Under the pieces are notes generated by a model. That model had not been told where the DNA came from, made no database searches, and was given only the letters and a program-made list of their open reading frames with translations. Of a DNA stretch of 64,000 bases, positions 25,760 to 34,800 are shown in pieces. The stretch lies in the NCBI RefSeq assembly GCF_020215645.1, contig NZ_CP084058.1, positions 9,548,001-9,612,000 of the forward strand. Reading direction: 5' to 3'. This DNA comes from Nonomuraea gerenzanensis. Lineage in GTDB: Bacteria; Actinomycetota; Actinomycetes; Streptosporangiales; Streptosporangiaceae. The number at the start of each line of letters is the position of its first letter. Position 1 is the first letter of the stretch. Made by a program: the position numbers and the translations under genes.

Positions 25760-27176
25760 GTCGGCGGACGCCCGCCCCGTGCTGATCCAGGGGGGCATGG
25801 GGGTGGGCGTGTCCGGGTGGCGGCTGGCGCGGGCCGTCGCCGTGACCGGGCAGCTCGGCGTGGTGTCGGGCACGGCGCTGGACGTCACGCTGGCCAGGCG
25901 GCTGCAGCTCGGCGACCCCGGCGGCCACCTGCGCAGGGCGCTGGCGAGCTTTCCGGTGCCCGAGGTCGCCGAGCGGGTGCTCGCGCGTTACTTCGTGCCC
26001 GGTGGCACGGCCGAGGGGGTGCCGTACCGGCCGGTGCCCAGGCTCGGGCTGCGCGGCAGCCGCGCCGGGGACGAGCTGACCGTGGTCGCCAACTTCGCCG
26101 AGGTGTTCCTGGCCAAGGAGGGGCACCGCGGCCTGGTCGGCGTCAACTACCTGGAGAAGATCCAGCTCGCCACCCCTGCCGCCGTCTACGGCGCGGTGCT
26201 CGCCGGGGTGGACTACGTGCTGATGGGGGCGGGCATCCCGGTGGAGATCCCGCGCCTGCTCGACGACCTGGCCGAGCACCGCCACGGCCGCATCTCGGCC
26301 GCCGTGGCGGACGGCGGCACGGGTGAGCACGCTGAACACACCGTGGGGATCGACCCGGTGGCCCTGTTCGGCCGCCGCCTCCCGCCGCTCCCCCGCCCCC
26401 GGTTCCTGGCGATCGTCTCCTCGCACGTGCTGGCCGCGTACCTGGCCCGCGCACCCCGCACGCGCCCGGACGGCTTCGTGATCGAGACCCCCGTCGCGGG
26501 CGGCCACAGCGCGCCACCGCGCGGCCGTGTGGTGCTCGACGAGGCGGGCGAGCCGGTGTACGGGCCACGTGACGACGCCGACCTGGCCAAAGTGGCCGCG
26601 ACCGGCCTGCCGTTCTGGCTGGCCGGCGGCTACGGCACGCCCGGCGGGCTGGAGCGGGCGCTGGCGGCGGGCGCCGAGGGGATCCAGGTGGGGTCGGCGT
26701 TCGCGCTGTGCCGCGAGTCCGGGCTGGACTCGGTGCTGCGCCGCCGCCTGCGCAGGAGGGCCGGGCTGGTGCGCAACGACCCGCTCGCCTCGCCGACCGG
26801 GTTCCCGTTCAAGGTCGCCGCCGTTCCGGGGACGCTGTCGGAGCAGGACGTGTACGAGGCCAGGCCCCGCCTGTGCGACCTGGGTTACCTGCGGACCCCG
26901 TACGAGAAGGCGGACGGCTCGATCGGTTACCGCTGCGCGGCCGAGCCGGTGGACGTCTACGTGCGCAAGGGCCGCCCGGCGGAGGAGACGGCCGGACGGC
27001 GCTGCCTGTGCAACGGCCTGCTGGCGGCGATCGGGCTGGGCCAGCACCGCCCCGGCGGGTACGCCGAGCCGCCGCTGCTGACGCTGGGCCAGGACACCGG
27101 TTTCCTCGACGGCCTGCCCGACGACCACTCGGCCGCCGACGTCGTGGCCCACATCCTGCTGGGCGCGCACCTGTAG
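25752..27176 (+). CDS. Nitronate monooxygenase-family flavoprotein
   Basis: A 474-residue TIM-barrel FMN protein of the 2-nitropropane dioxygenase/nitronate monooxygenase superfamily. Signature stretches are IQGGMGVGVSGWRLA at the N-terminus, TPVAGGHSAPP (catalytic-His region), AGGYGTPGGLERALAAGAEG and IQVGSAFALCRES. It is longer than typical enzymes (about 350 residues); the extra 100 residues at the C-terminus include cysteines (LCNGLLAAIGLGQHR). GTG at 25752 overlaps the Acg gene, so the two are co-translated under the DosR-like element. It may detoxify nitronates or reactive nitrogen products. Confidence 0.85.
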   Translation: MAESADARPVLIQGGMGVGVSGWRLARAVAVTGQLGVVSGTALDVTLARRLQLGDPGGHLRRALASFPVPEVAERVLARYFVPGGTAEGVPYRPVPRLGLRGSRAGDELTVVANFAEVFLAKEGHRGLVGVNYLEKIQLATPAAVYGAVLAGVDYVLMGAGIPVEIPRLLDDLAEHRHGRISAAVADGGTGEHAEHTVGIDPVALFGRRLPPLPRPRFLAIVSSHVLAAYLARAPRTRPDGFVIETPVAGGHSAPPRGRVVLDEAGEPVYGPRDDADLAKVAATGLPFWLAGGYGTPGGLERALAAGAEGIQVGSAFALCRESGLDSVLRRRLRRRAGLVRNDPLASPTGFPFKVAAVPGTLSEQDVYEARPRLCDLGYLRTPYEKADGSIGYRCAAEPVDVYVRKGRPAEETAGRRCLCNGLLAAIGLGQHRPGGYAEPPLLTLGQDTGFLDGLPDDHSAADVVAHILLGAHL

Positions 27177-27202
27177 CACCCGGCCTCTGCCATGATCGCC
27201 AC

Positions 27203-28006
27203 ATGAAACGCATGAGCGTCGTGCTGGTCTTTGCCGGGTTGCTGAGCCTCGCGATCCAGGGCGGCGCCGTTCACGCGGCGCCCGTGCCCGGCGCCCTCGA
27301 CTCCGTCGTCGCGGCCGTCAAGAAGCAGTTCGCCGAGAAGAGCAGCGTGCGCTTCTCCGTCGCCCGTCGCGGCGGGCCGGAACCCGCCGTGCCGACCCGC
27401 ATCTCCGGCGCCTACCGCTTCAACGCCTCCGGCATGTACTCCGCCGACACCACGGAGATCACCGAGGAGGGAACGGCGACGGGCCGGTACCGGGCGATCA
27501 CCATCGGCCGGGAGTTCTGGTCGCAGGGCTACGTCCGTGCCAGGAACGGCAAGTACCTCTGGAAGTCGCCGTCGAAGGTGGGCGAATGGAGCGCGTGGCA
27601 GAACCTGGCCGGGGTCGTCTGGGGAGATGACCTGATCAACGGGATCAACCCGCACTTCCTCGACCTGGCCGCCTCCTACGACACGGCCAGCGCCGACGGC
27701 GGGACCGTCGAAGGCGTGGCCACGACCCTCCACAGCGGCACGGTGACGGTCTCCGACCTGGGCGAGCGGCAGGCCGGGATCACCTTCGGGACCGAGGAGG
27801 AAGAATACTCGGACAGCGGCCCGATCACCTGGAAGCTCTGGGTGGGCCCGGACCACCTGCCGCGACGTTTCCACGCGGTCATCGCCTTCATCCCGGCGCA
27901 GGGCGGCGACGCCAGGACCATGACGATGAACATCGTCTACCGGAGCTGGGGCAGCCCCGTCACCATCACGCCCCCGCCCGAGCACCGCATCTCCGACGAC
28001 TGGTGA
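27203..28006 (+). CDS. Secreted protein, unknown function
   Basis: A 267-residue protein with a signal peptide ending at about residue 26 (AVHAAPVPG); no lipobox. The mature part appears beta-rich and resembles in outline the LppX/LprG or outer-lipoprotein carrier-like folds (RISGAYRFNASGMYSAD, VWGDDLINGINPHFLDL), but I cannot assign a family. ATG at 27203 has a poor ribosome site. It follows the nitronate monooxygenase by 26 bases, so it may belong to the same DosR-like operon. It converges on the nar operon remnant. Confidence 0.75.
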   Translation: MKRMSVVLVFAGLLSLAIQGGAVHAAPVPGALDSVVAAVKKQFAEKSSVRFSVARRGGPEPAVPTRISGAYRFNASGMYSADTTEITEEGTATGRYRAITIGREFWSQGYVRARNGKYLWKSPSKVGEWSAWQNLAGVVWGDDLINGINPHFLDLAASYDTASADGGTVEGVATTLHSGTVTVSDLGERQAGITFGTEEEEYSDSGPITWKLWVGPDHLPRRFHAVIAFIPAQGGDARTMTMNIVYRSWGSPVTITPPPEHRISDDW

Positions 28007-28010
28007 CCGC

Positions 28011-28316
28011 TCAGCCGGCCGTGGCGGCGGCGCGGCGGACGGCCGCCGCGCGTACCGCGGTGAGCGTCAGGACGAGGGTGATCGCGGCCGTGACCGCCAG
28101 CAACCCCAGCTCGGTGACCGAGCTGGGGTTGTCGGCCGGCGCGACCTGGGCGACCAGGGCCCACCAGCAACGCCTGCTGAGCCGCCGAGAGCCCGAGCAC
28201 CTCCTTCAGCCGGGGGCCGAGCGGGCTGAGCAGCGCCCAGGCCCGGAAGTTCACCGCGAAGCCCAGCGTCGCCAGGCCGAGCATCAGCGGTGGCCGGTGG
28301 GTGAGGTGTTCGTCAT
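28011..28316 (-). pseudogene. narK: Remnant of a NarK-type nitrate/nitrite transporter
   Basis: ATG at 28316 starts MTNTSPTGHR and hits TGA at once; in the next frame, from 28284, the peptide GLATLGFAVNFRAWALLSPL plus LSAAQQALLV matches the N-terminus of NarK/NNP transporters. One missing base (CGCTGATG for CGCTGGATG) explains the first break. Near 28163 the NarK-like frame ends and a third frame, with a membrane-helix-like tail (LAVTAAITLVLTLTAVRAA), runs to TGA at 28011. About 350 residues of the transporter are absent, so an internal deletion has fused N- and C-terminal scraps. It is the last member of the nar operon, coupled by ATGA to the gene at 28313. Confidence 0.75.
28101..28131. terminator. 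Perfect 14-base hairpin in the narK remnant
   Basis: CAACCCCAGCTCGG and CCGAGCTGGGGTTG flank the loop TGA. The stem is very stable and lies between the converging secreted-protein gene (stop 28006) and nar operon, so it could stop transcription from both sides. There is no U-tract. Confidence 0.45.
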
Positions 28317-28699
28317 GTGCCCCTCACAGGGGTCACGAGAGGTGGTGGGGTGGCTCCGCGCGGGATGCCGGTGCCGCCGAGCCGTAGCCTGGTGTGGAAG
28401 TCCTCGACGGCGGCGAGCACGCCGGTGAGGATGCGGGGCGAGTCGCGGGCGGCCAGGGTGCGGTGGTAGGCGCACGCGGTGCGGACGGCCGCCGTCATGT
28501 CGGCCAGCGGCTCCTCCGCCAGCCGCCCGTCCGCCACGGCGGCCGCGATCCAGGCCAGGTACGCGCGCACGCGCCGCAGGTAGACGGCCCTGCTGGAGGG
28601 GGCCAGACGGGAGTGCGCCAGCGCGCCGGCGTAGGCGTGCAACAGCCCGTCGTACGGGGCGGGCAGCTCACCGGCGGCGGCGAGTGGGAGTGGGCGCAT
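28313..28699 (-). CDS. Orphan tyrosine-recombinase core-binding (SAM-like) domain protein
   Basis: A 128-residue protein that looks like only the N-terminal, DNA-arm-binding domain of a tyrosine recombinase: LLHAYAGALAHSRLAPSSRA then VYLRRVRAYLAWI, followed by AYHRTLAARDSPRILTGVLA and AVEDFHTRLRLG. The catalytic domain (RxxxR...HxxR...Y) is absent and no trace follows. ATG at 28699 has GAGGA just upstream, 6 bases after the small membrane ORF; its TGA overlaps the narK ATG (ATGA). It is therefore part of the nar transcription unit. It may be a remnant of a mobile element or a domesticated DNA-binding protein. Confidence 0.7.
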   Translation of the reverse strand: MRPLPLAAAGELPAPYDGLLHAYAGALAHSRLAPSSRAVYLRRVRAYLAWIAAAVADGRLAEEPLADMTAAVRTACAYHRTLAARDSPRILTGVLAAVEDFHTRLRLGGTGIPRGATPPPLVTPVRGT

Positions 28700-28705
28700 C
28701 GGTCC

Positions 28706-28777
28706 TCACCCGGTGGTGGCGAGCAGGGCACCGGCGGCCCCCAGCAGGACCACCGCCGCGCTCCGCACCGCGCTCAT
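28706..28777 (-). CDS. 23-residue single-membrane-span peptide in the nar operon
   Basis: ATG at 28777 overlaps the narI stop (ATGA) and the ORF ends with TGA at 28706. The product, MSAVRSAAVVLLGAAGALLA plus TTG, is a short basic N-terminus followed by one hydrophobic helix. Its tight coupling to narI, and the ribosome site of the next gene placed at its stop, suggest real translation. Tiny membrane subunits of respiratory complexes (for example CydX) are a precedent, but no homology is claimed. Confidence 0.5.
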   Translation of the reverse strand: MSAVRSAAVVLLGAAGALLATTG

Positions 28778-29571
28778 CGCCCGGCCCCCGACCGCCCGGC
28801 GCGGGAGGCCCCGGCCCCCGGACGCCCGAGCCGGGAGGCCCCTGCCCCCGGACGCCCGAGCCGGGAGGCCCCTGCCCCCGGACGCCCGGCGCCCGCGGGC
28901 ACGGCCCGCCGCCGGTAGACGACGTACGGCCGCCACAGGTAGGCGACCGGCGCCGACCAGACGTGCACCAGCCGGGTGAACGGCCAGATGGCGGCCAGCA
29001 GCCAGGCGGACAGCGCGTGCAGCTGGAAGATCAGCGGCACGTCCGCCATCAGCGCGGGATCCGGCCGGAAGGTGAGCACCCCGCGGAACCACACGGCGAT
29101 GGTGGCGCGGTAGTCGTAGCCGCCGCCGAGCAGGTTCTTGCCGATGGTCGCGGACAGGCCGAGGAGGATGACCACGCCGAGCACGGCGAACAGCACCTTG
29201 TCGGCGGTCGTGGTGGTGGTCCGGACGCGGGGGCTGGTGAGGCGGCGGGCCAGCAGCAGGCCGAGCCCGGCGACGACCATCAGCCCGGCCACGGTGCCGG
29301 CGCTCACCGACACGAGATGGTAGAGGTGCTCGTCCACGCCGACCGCCGCGGTCCAGCTCTTCGGCACGAGCAGGCCGAGCACGTGCCCGGCGATGGCGGC
29401 GAACGCACCGAGGTGGAACAGCGGCGACCCGAGCCGCAGCAGCCGGCTCTCCAGCACCTGGGTGGTGCGGGTGGTCCAGCCGAACTGGTTCACGCGCCAG
29501 CGCCAGACGTGTCCCACCACGAAGATCGTCAGAGTGATGTACGGGATCACGACCCAGAGCGCGACGCTCAC
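28774..29571 (-). CDS. narI: Respiratory nitrate reductase gamma subunit (cytochrome b)
   Basis: A 265-residue membrane subunit that takes electrons from menaquinol through two b haems to NarH. Five membrane segments are visible; haem-ligand histidines fit GHVWRWR, LFHLGAFAAIAGHVLG and QLHALSAWLL/RLVHVWSAP. GTG at 29571 overlaps the narJ stop (GTGA). After the usual end (YLWRPYVVYRRR) it carries an extra tail of three 10-residue repeats (GRPGAGASRL), matching a 30-base DNA repeat. Such a tail is not normal for NarI. Confidence 0.93.
   Translation of the reverse strand: MSVALWVVIPYITLTIFVVGHVWRWRVNQFGWTTRTTQVLESRLLRLGSPLFHLGAFAAIAGHVLGLLVPKSWTAAVGVDEHLYHLVSVSAGTVAGLMVVAGLGLLLARRLTSPRVRTTTTTADKVLFAVLGVVILLGLSATIGKNLLGGGYDYRATIAVWFRGVLTFRPDPALMADVPLIFQLHALSAWLLAAIWPFTRLVHVWSAPVAYLWRPYVVYRRRAVPAGAGRPGAGASRLGRPGAGASRLGRPGAGASRAGRSGAGR
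28801..28890. repeat. 30-base tandem repeat, three units, inside narI
   Basis: Units start at 28801, 28831 and 28861, differing by a few bases. They are in frame and code for the GRPGAGASRL-type C-terminal tail of NarI. Confidence 0.9.
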
Positions 29572-30296
29572 GGCCGTACCTCCATTTCGTCGAGCGGCGG
29601 ACCGTACGGCGCCAGGCCGACCTCCTCGGCGGGCGGCCCGGCCAGGGCCAGGTCGGCGACGGCGGCGCGGTCGGCCGCGGACAGCTCGGGCAGCTCGGCG
29701 TGCAGCGCGTCGAGCACCAGCGCGTACGGCGACCCGGCGGAGCGCAGGGCGGAGCGGATGAGCTCCAGCCCCCTGCGGTGCTGGCGCAGCGGCGCCTCGC
29801 CGGTGACGGGCCCCGCCAGGGCGGCGAACTCGCAGACCACCGGCAGGAAGTCGGGCAGCTCGCCCTCGGGCGGGACGAGCCCGGCCACCCGGTAGCGCTG
29901 CTTGAGCGTGAGCAGGGCCATGCCCCGGCGGCGGGTGTCGCCGTGCAGGTAGTAGGTGAGGTAGAGGCTGGACTTGCGGCGCAGGTCGAACGTCTCGACG
30001 TAGGAGCGGGCCAGCGGCATCGGCTCGCACTCGCGGTACCAGGCGGTGAACGCGACCAGCGCGTCCCGGCCCGGCGAGGCGGGCAGCGCGTCGGCGGCGC
30101 GGCACAGCTCGTCCCGGGCGGCCAGCAGGCCGTCGTCGGGGTACTGCAGGAGCAGCGACACCAGCCGCATGAACGCCGCTCTGCCCGCGCCGCGCCCGTC
30201 CGCCCGCTCTCCCGCACGTGCGTCGGCGGCGGGTGGCCGGGCGGCCGACACGACAGCCGGACGGCGGCGATCGGCGCGCCGGAGGCGGAGCTTCAC
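29568..30296 (-). CDS. narJ: Nitrate reductase assembly chaperone (delta subunit)
   Basis: A 242-residue TorD/NarJ-type chaperone that holds NarG while its molybdenum cofactor is inserted. Recognisable blocks are LVSLLLQYPDDGLLAARDEL, ETFDLRRKSSLYLTYYLHGD, RRGMALLTLKQRYR and ELPDFLPVVCEFAAL. GTG at 30296 overlaps the narH stop by GTGA. The first 40 residues are Arg/Ala-rich and look like extra sequence before the conserved domain, so an internal start (ATG near MRLVSLLLQ, about 30170) is possible. Confidence 0.93.
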   Translation of the reverse strand: MKLRLRRADRRRPAVVSAARPPAADARAGERADGRGAGRAAFMRLVSLLLQYPDDGLLAARDELCRAADALPASPGRDALVAFTAWYRECEPMPLARSYVETFDLRRKSSLYLTYYLHGDTRRRGMALLTLKQRYRVAGLVPPEGELPDFLPVVCEFAALAGPVTGEAPLRQHRRGLELIRSALRSAGSPYALVLDALHAELPELSAADRAAVADLALAGPPAEEVGLAPYGPPLDEMEVRP

Positions 30297-31846
30297 GCCG
30301 CACCTCCGTCACGACCGGCGAAGAGCCTGAGCCCGAGACGCCCGTCGGCACGCCTCCCGGTCAGCCCGACCGGCGGGAAGCCCCCCATGCCGGGCCCGCC
30401 CTCTCCGTCGAGGCTGCACCCGTCCACCTGCCCGGCCAGCGCGGCGGCGTCCTCGCGGTGGGCGGCGGGCACGACGTACCGCTCCTCGTACTTGGCGATG
30501 GCCAGCAGCCGGTACATCTCCTCCACGTCGGCCGCCGTCATCCCCACGGCCTCCAGCAGCTCGCCCGGCCGGCTGCCGTCGAGGCTCCTGGCCCGCATGT
30601 ACGCGCGCATGGCCGACAGCTTCATCAGCACCCCGGCCACCACCTCGGTGTCCCCCGCCGAGAACAGGCTCGCCAGGTAGTCGAGAGGGATGCGCAGGTC
30701 GGTGATGGCGTGGAAGACGTTGTCGGGGTCGTCGGCGTCCGCGCCGACGCCGGTGACGGCGTCCAGCACGGGCGACAGCGGCGGGATGTACCAGACCATG
30801 GGCAGCGTCCGGTACTCGGGATGCAGCGGCAGCGCCACCCGGTACTTCATGGCCAGCCGGTAGACGGGCGAGCGGCGGGCGGCGGCGATCCAGTCCTCGC
30901 TGATGCCGGCGGCGCGGGCGGCGGCGATCACGGCCGGGTCGTCGGGGTCGAGGAAGACCTGGCGCTGCGCCTCCAGCAGGTCGCGCGGGTCCTCGACGCG
31001 GGCCGCGCCGAGCACGGCGTCGGCGTCGTACAGGATGAGCCCGAGGTAGCGCAGGCGGCCGACGCAGGTCTCGGCGCACACGGTCGGCTGCCCTGCCTCG
31101 ATGCGCGGGAAGCAGAATGTGCACTTCTCGGCCTTGCCGGTGCGGTGGTTGACGTACACCTTCTTGTACGGGCACGACGACACGCACATGCGCCAGCCCC
31201 GGCACCGGTCCTGGTCCACCAGGACGATGCCGTCCTCCTCCCGCTTGTACATCGCCCCGGACGGGCAGGCGGCCACGCAGGCGGGGTTGAGGCAGTGCTC
31301 GCAGATGCGCGGCAGGTGGAACATGAAGGTCTTGTCGAACTCCAGCTTCACCTTCTCGGCCATCGCGGCCAGGTTCGGGTCGGCGGGGGCGTGCTCGGGG
31401 GCGCCGCCCAGGTCGTCCTCCCAGTTCGCGCCCCAGGTGATGGCCAGGTCCTCGCCGGTGATGGCCGACTTGGGGCGGATCACCGGCGTGTGCGGGCCGG
31501 CGGGGGCGTTGAGCAGGGTGTCGTAGTCGTAGGTGGCCGGCTCGTAGTAGTCGTCCAGGCCGGGCAGGTCGGGGTTGGAGAACAGGTTGACCAGCCGCTT
31601 GATCCGGCCGCCCGCGCGGAGCTTGAGCCGGCCGCGCCGGTCGAGCTGCCAGCCGCCGTGCCAGCGCTCCTGGTCCTCGTAGCGCTTGGGGTAGCCGACG
31701 CCGGGCTTGGTCTCGACGTTGTTGAACCAGACGTACTCCACGCCGTCCCGGTTGGTCCAGGTCTGCTTGCAGGTGACGGAGCAGGTGTGGCAGCCGATGC
31801 ACTTGTCCAGGTTCATCACCATGGCGACCTGTGCCATGACGCGCAT
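30293..31846 (-). CDS. narH: Respiratory nitrate reductase beta subunit (iron-sulphur)
   Basis: A 517-residue electron-transfer subunit between NarI and NarG. Four cysteine clusters are present: CIGCHTCSVTCKQTW; CEHCLNPACVAACPSG; CRGWRMCVSSCPYKK, with Trp in place of the second Cys as in the NarH 3Fe-4S site; and CTFCFPRIEAGQPTVCAETC. ATG at 31846 shares a base with the narG stop (TGATG). The C-terminal 30 residues are Gly/Arg-rich and overlap narJ. Confidence 0.96.
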   Translation of the reverse strand: MRVMAQVAMVMNLDKCIGCHTCSVTCKQTWTNRDGVEYVWFNNVETKPGVGYPKRYEDQERWHGGWQLDRRGRLKLRAGGRIKRLVNLFSNPDLPGLDDYYEPATYDYDTLLNAPAGPHTPVIRPKSAITGEDLAITWGANWEDDLGGAPEHAPADPNLAAMAEKVKLEFDKTFMFHLPRICEHCLNPACVAACPSGAMYKREEDGIVLVDQDRCRGWRMCVSSCPYKKVYVNHRTGKAEKCTFCFPRIEAGQPTVCAETCVGRLRYLGLILYDADAVLGAARVEDPRDLLEAQRQVFLDPDDPAVIAAARAAGISEDWIAAARRSPVYRLAMKYRVALPLHPEYRTLPMVWYIPPLSPVLDAVTGVGADADDPDNVFHAITDLRIPLDYLASLFSAGDTEVVAGVLMKLSAMRAYMRARSLDGSRPGELLEAVGMTAADVEEMYRLLAIAKYEERYVVPAAHREDAAALAGQVDGCSLDGEGGPGMGGFPPVGLTGRRADGRLGLRLFAGRDGGAA

Positions 31847-34800
31847 CAGTAAGTCACCTCCTGGCCGCGGCGGCGGATCACGGTGACCTCGTCCCGCTGG
31901 TTGCCGGTCGGCCCGTAGTAGTTGAAGGCGTAGGTGAGCTGCGCGTACCCGCCGATGAGGTGGCTGGGTTTGAGCAGCAGGCGGGTCAGGGAGTTGTGCA
32001 CGCCGCCGCGCCGGCCCGACCGCTCGGTGAGCGGGACGTTCACGTTGCGGTCCTTGGCGTGGTACATGAACACGGTCCCGGCCGGCATGCGGTGGGAGAC
32101 GACGGCCCTGGCGACGACGACGCCGTTGCGGTTGTACGCCTCGATCCAGTCGTTGTCGGCGACCCCGATGCGGGTGGCGTCCTCGACGCTCATCCAGATC
32201 GTCGGCCCGCCGCGCGACAGCGCCAGCATGTACGCGTTGTCCTGGTACTCGGAGTGGATGGACCACTTGGAGTGCGGGGTCAGGTAGCGGACCGTCACCT
32301 CGGCGGCGCCCCCCTCGCCCTGCTCGCCGTAGTGGCGCGGCAGGTTGAGTGGCGGCCGGTAGGCGGGCAGCTGCTCCCCCAGCTCGATGATCCAGTCGTG
32401 GTCGAGGAAGAAGTGCTGGCGTCCGGTCAGCGTGTGCCACGGCTTGTCGCGCTCGACGTTGATCACGAACGCGGAGTAGCGGCGCCCGCCGGTCTCGGAG
32501 CCCGACCACTCGGGCGAGGTGATCACCGGCTGCGGCCTGGACTGCGTGTCGGCGAACGTGATGCGCTTGCCCTCGTGCTCGGCGGCCAGATCCGCCAGCC
32601 GGGTCCCGGTGCGCCGTTCCAGCGTCTCGAAGCCCTGCGTGGACAGCCGGCCGTTGGTCGTGCCGGACAGCGCGAGGATGGCCTCGCACATGCGGTCGGC
32701 CGTCTCCAGCGAGATCCGGCCCTCGGGGGTGGCGCCGTTCTTGTCGCGCAGGTGCACCAGCTCGGGCCCGACCTGGTAGGTGATGCCCTTGGTGGTCAGC
32801 CCGAGCTTGCCGAACAGCGGCCCGATGCCGCGCATGCGCTCGGCGACCGCCGGGTAGTCGCGCTCGACCGTGACGAGCTTCGGCATCGTCCTGCCGGGGA
32901 TCGGCTCGCACTCGCCGTGCTTCCAGTCGAGCACCCGCCCGCCGGGCTGGGCCAGCTCGTCGGGCGTGTCGTGGGTGAGCGGCACCGCCAGCACGTCCGT
33001 ACGCCTGCCGAGGTGGGTGGCGGCCAGCTTCGAGAAGGCGTCGGCGAGGCCGAGGAAGACGTCGTAGTCGGCGCGGGTCTGCCAGGGTGGCGCGATGGCC
33101 GGGTTGAAGGCGTGCACGAACGGGTGCATGTCGGTGCTGGACAGGTCGTGCTTCTCGTACCAGGTGGCGGCGGGCAGCACGACGTCGGCGAACAGCGCCG
33201 TGGACGTCATCCGGAAGTCGATCGTGGTCAGCAGGTCGAGCTTGCCCTCGGCGGCCTGGTCGCGCCAGGTCACCTCGACCGGGTGGGTGCCCTCCTCGTT
33301 GCGGGTCTCGGCGTCGGCGCCGAGCAGGTGGCGCAGGAAGTACTCGTTGCCCTTGCCGGAGGAGCCGAGCAGGTTGGCCCGCCAGACGGTGAGCACGCGC
33401 GGGAAGTTGGCCGGGTCGCCGGGGTCCTCGGCGGCGAAGCGCAGGCGGCCCGAGGTCAGCTCGTTCACCACGTGCTCGGCGACGGGGACGCCCTTCGCCC
33501 GGGCCTCCTCGGCGAGGTCGAGCGGGTTGCGGTCGAACGTCGGGTGCGACGGCAGCCAGCCCAGCCGGGCGGCCTGGGCGTTGCAGTCGGCGAACGACCG
33601 GCCCTCGAACAGGCCCTCGCCCAGCGGGCTGGCCAGCTCGTCCGCGCCGATCCGCTCGTAGCGCCACTGGTCGGTGGCCAGGTACCAGAACGCGGTGCCG
33701 GCCATGTGCCGGGTCGGCCGCTGCCAGTCGAAGGCGAAGGCCAGGTGCTGGAAGCCGGTGATCGGCCGGACCTTCTCCTGGCCGACGTAGTGCCCCCAGC
33801 CGCCGCCGTTGACGCCCTGGCAGCCGGTCAGCGTGGTCAGCGCCAGGAACGCGCGGTAGATCTGGTCGGAGTGGAACCAGTGGTTGGTGCCGGCGCCCAT
33901 CGCGATCATCGAGCGGCCCTCGGTGACCTCGGCGTTGCGGGCGAACTCGCGGCCGATCCTGGCGATCGTGGCGACCGGCACCGAGGTGATCTCCTCGGCC
34001 CAGGCCGGCGTGTACGGCTGCGCGGCGTCGTCGTAGCCGGTGGGCCACTGCCCGGGCAGCCCGTCGCGCGCCACCCCGTACTGGGCCAGGAGCAGGTCGA
34101 ACACGGTCGTGACGAGCTTGCCGGCCACCTCGGTGACGGGCACGCCGCGCCGCATGACGGAGCCGCCCTCGCTCTGGCCCTCGTCGAACCGCGGCAGGTC
34201 CACCTCGACCGCGCGCCCGCCGAGCGGCGAGTGAGCGGACGCCACGCCGTCCAGGCCGAGTGGCGAGTGAGCGGGCGCCACGCCGTCCAGACCGAGCGGC
34301 GAGTGAGCGGACGCCGCCCCGTCCAGGCCGAGCAGCGTCAGCGCGGGCTCGGCGCCGTCCAGGTCGAGGTTCCAGCGGCCCTCGCCCTCCTGGCCCCAGC
34401 GGAAGCCCAGCGAGCCGTTCGGCACCACGGGCGCGCCACTGGCCGCGTCCAGGAAGACGGTCTTGAACTGCGCGTTCTCGCTCTCCTCGCCGAGGTCGGC
34501 GGCGGTCACGAAGCGGCGCGGGACGTAGGCGTCGCCGCGCGGCTCCAGCGTGACCAGGAACGGCAGGTCCGTATATTTCCGTACGTAGTCGGTGAAGTAG
34601 GGGACCTGGCGGTCGCGGAAGAACTCCGACAGCACCACGTGCCCCATCGCCATGGCCAGCGCGCCGTCGGTGCCCGGATGCGGGGACAGCCAGTCGTCGG
34701 CGAACTTGACGTTGTCGGCGTAGTCGGGGCTGACCGCGACGACCTTGGTGCCCTGGTAGCGGGCCTCGGTCATGAAGTGGGCGTCCGGCGTCCTGGTGAC

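Noticed and set aside
28101..28131. Hairpin as proof of a dedicated narK terminator
   Set aside because: It lies inside the damaged narK frame and has no U-tract, so it may just be sequence left by the deletion; kept only as a low-confidence terminator.
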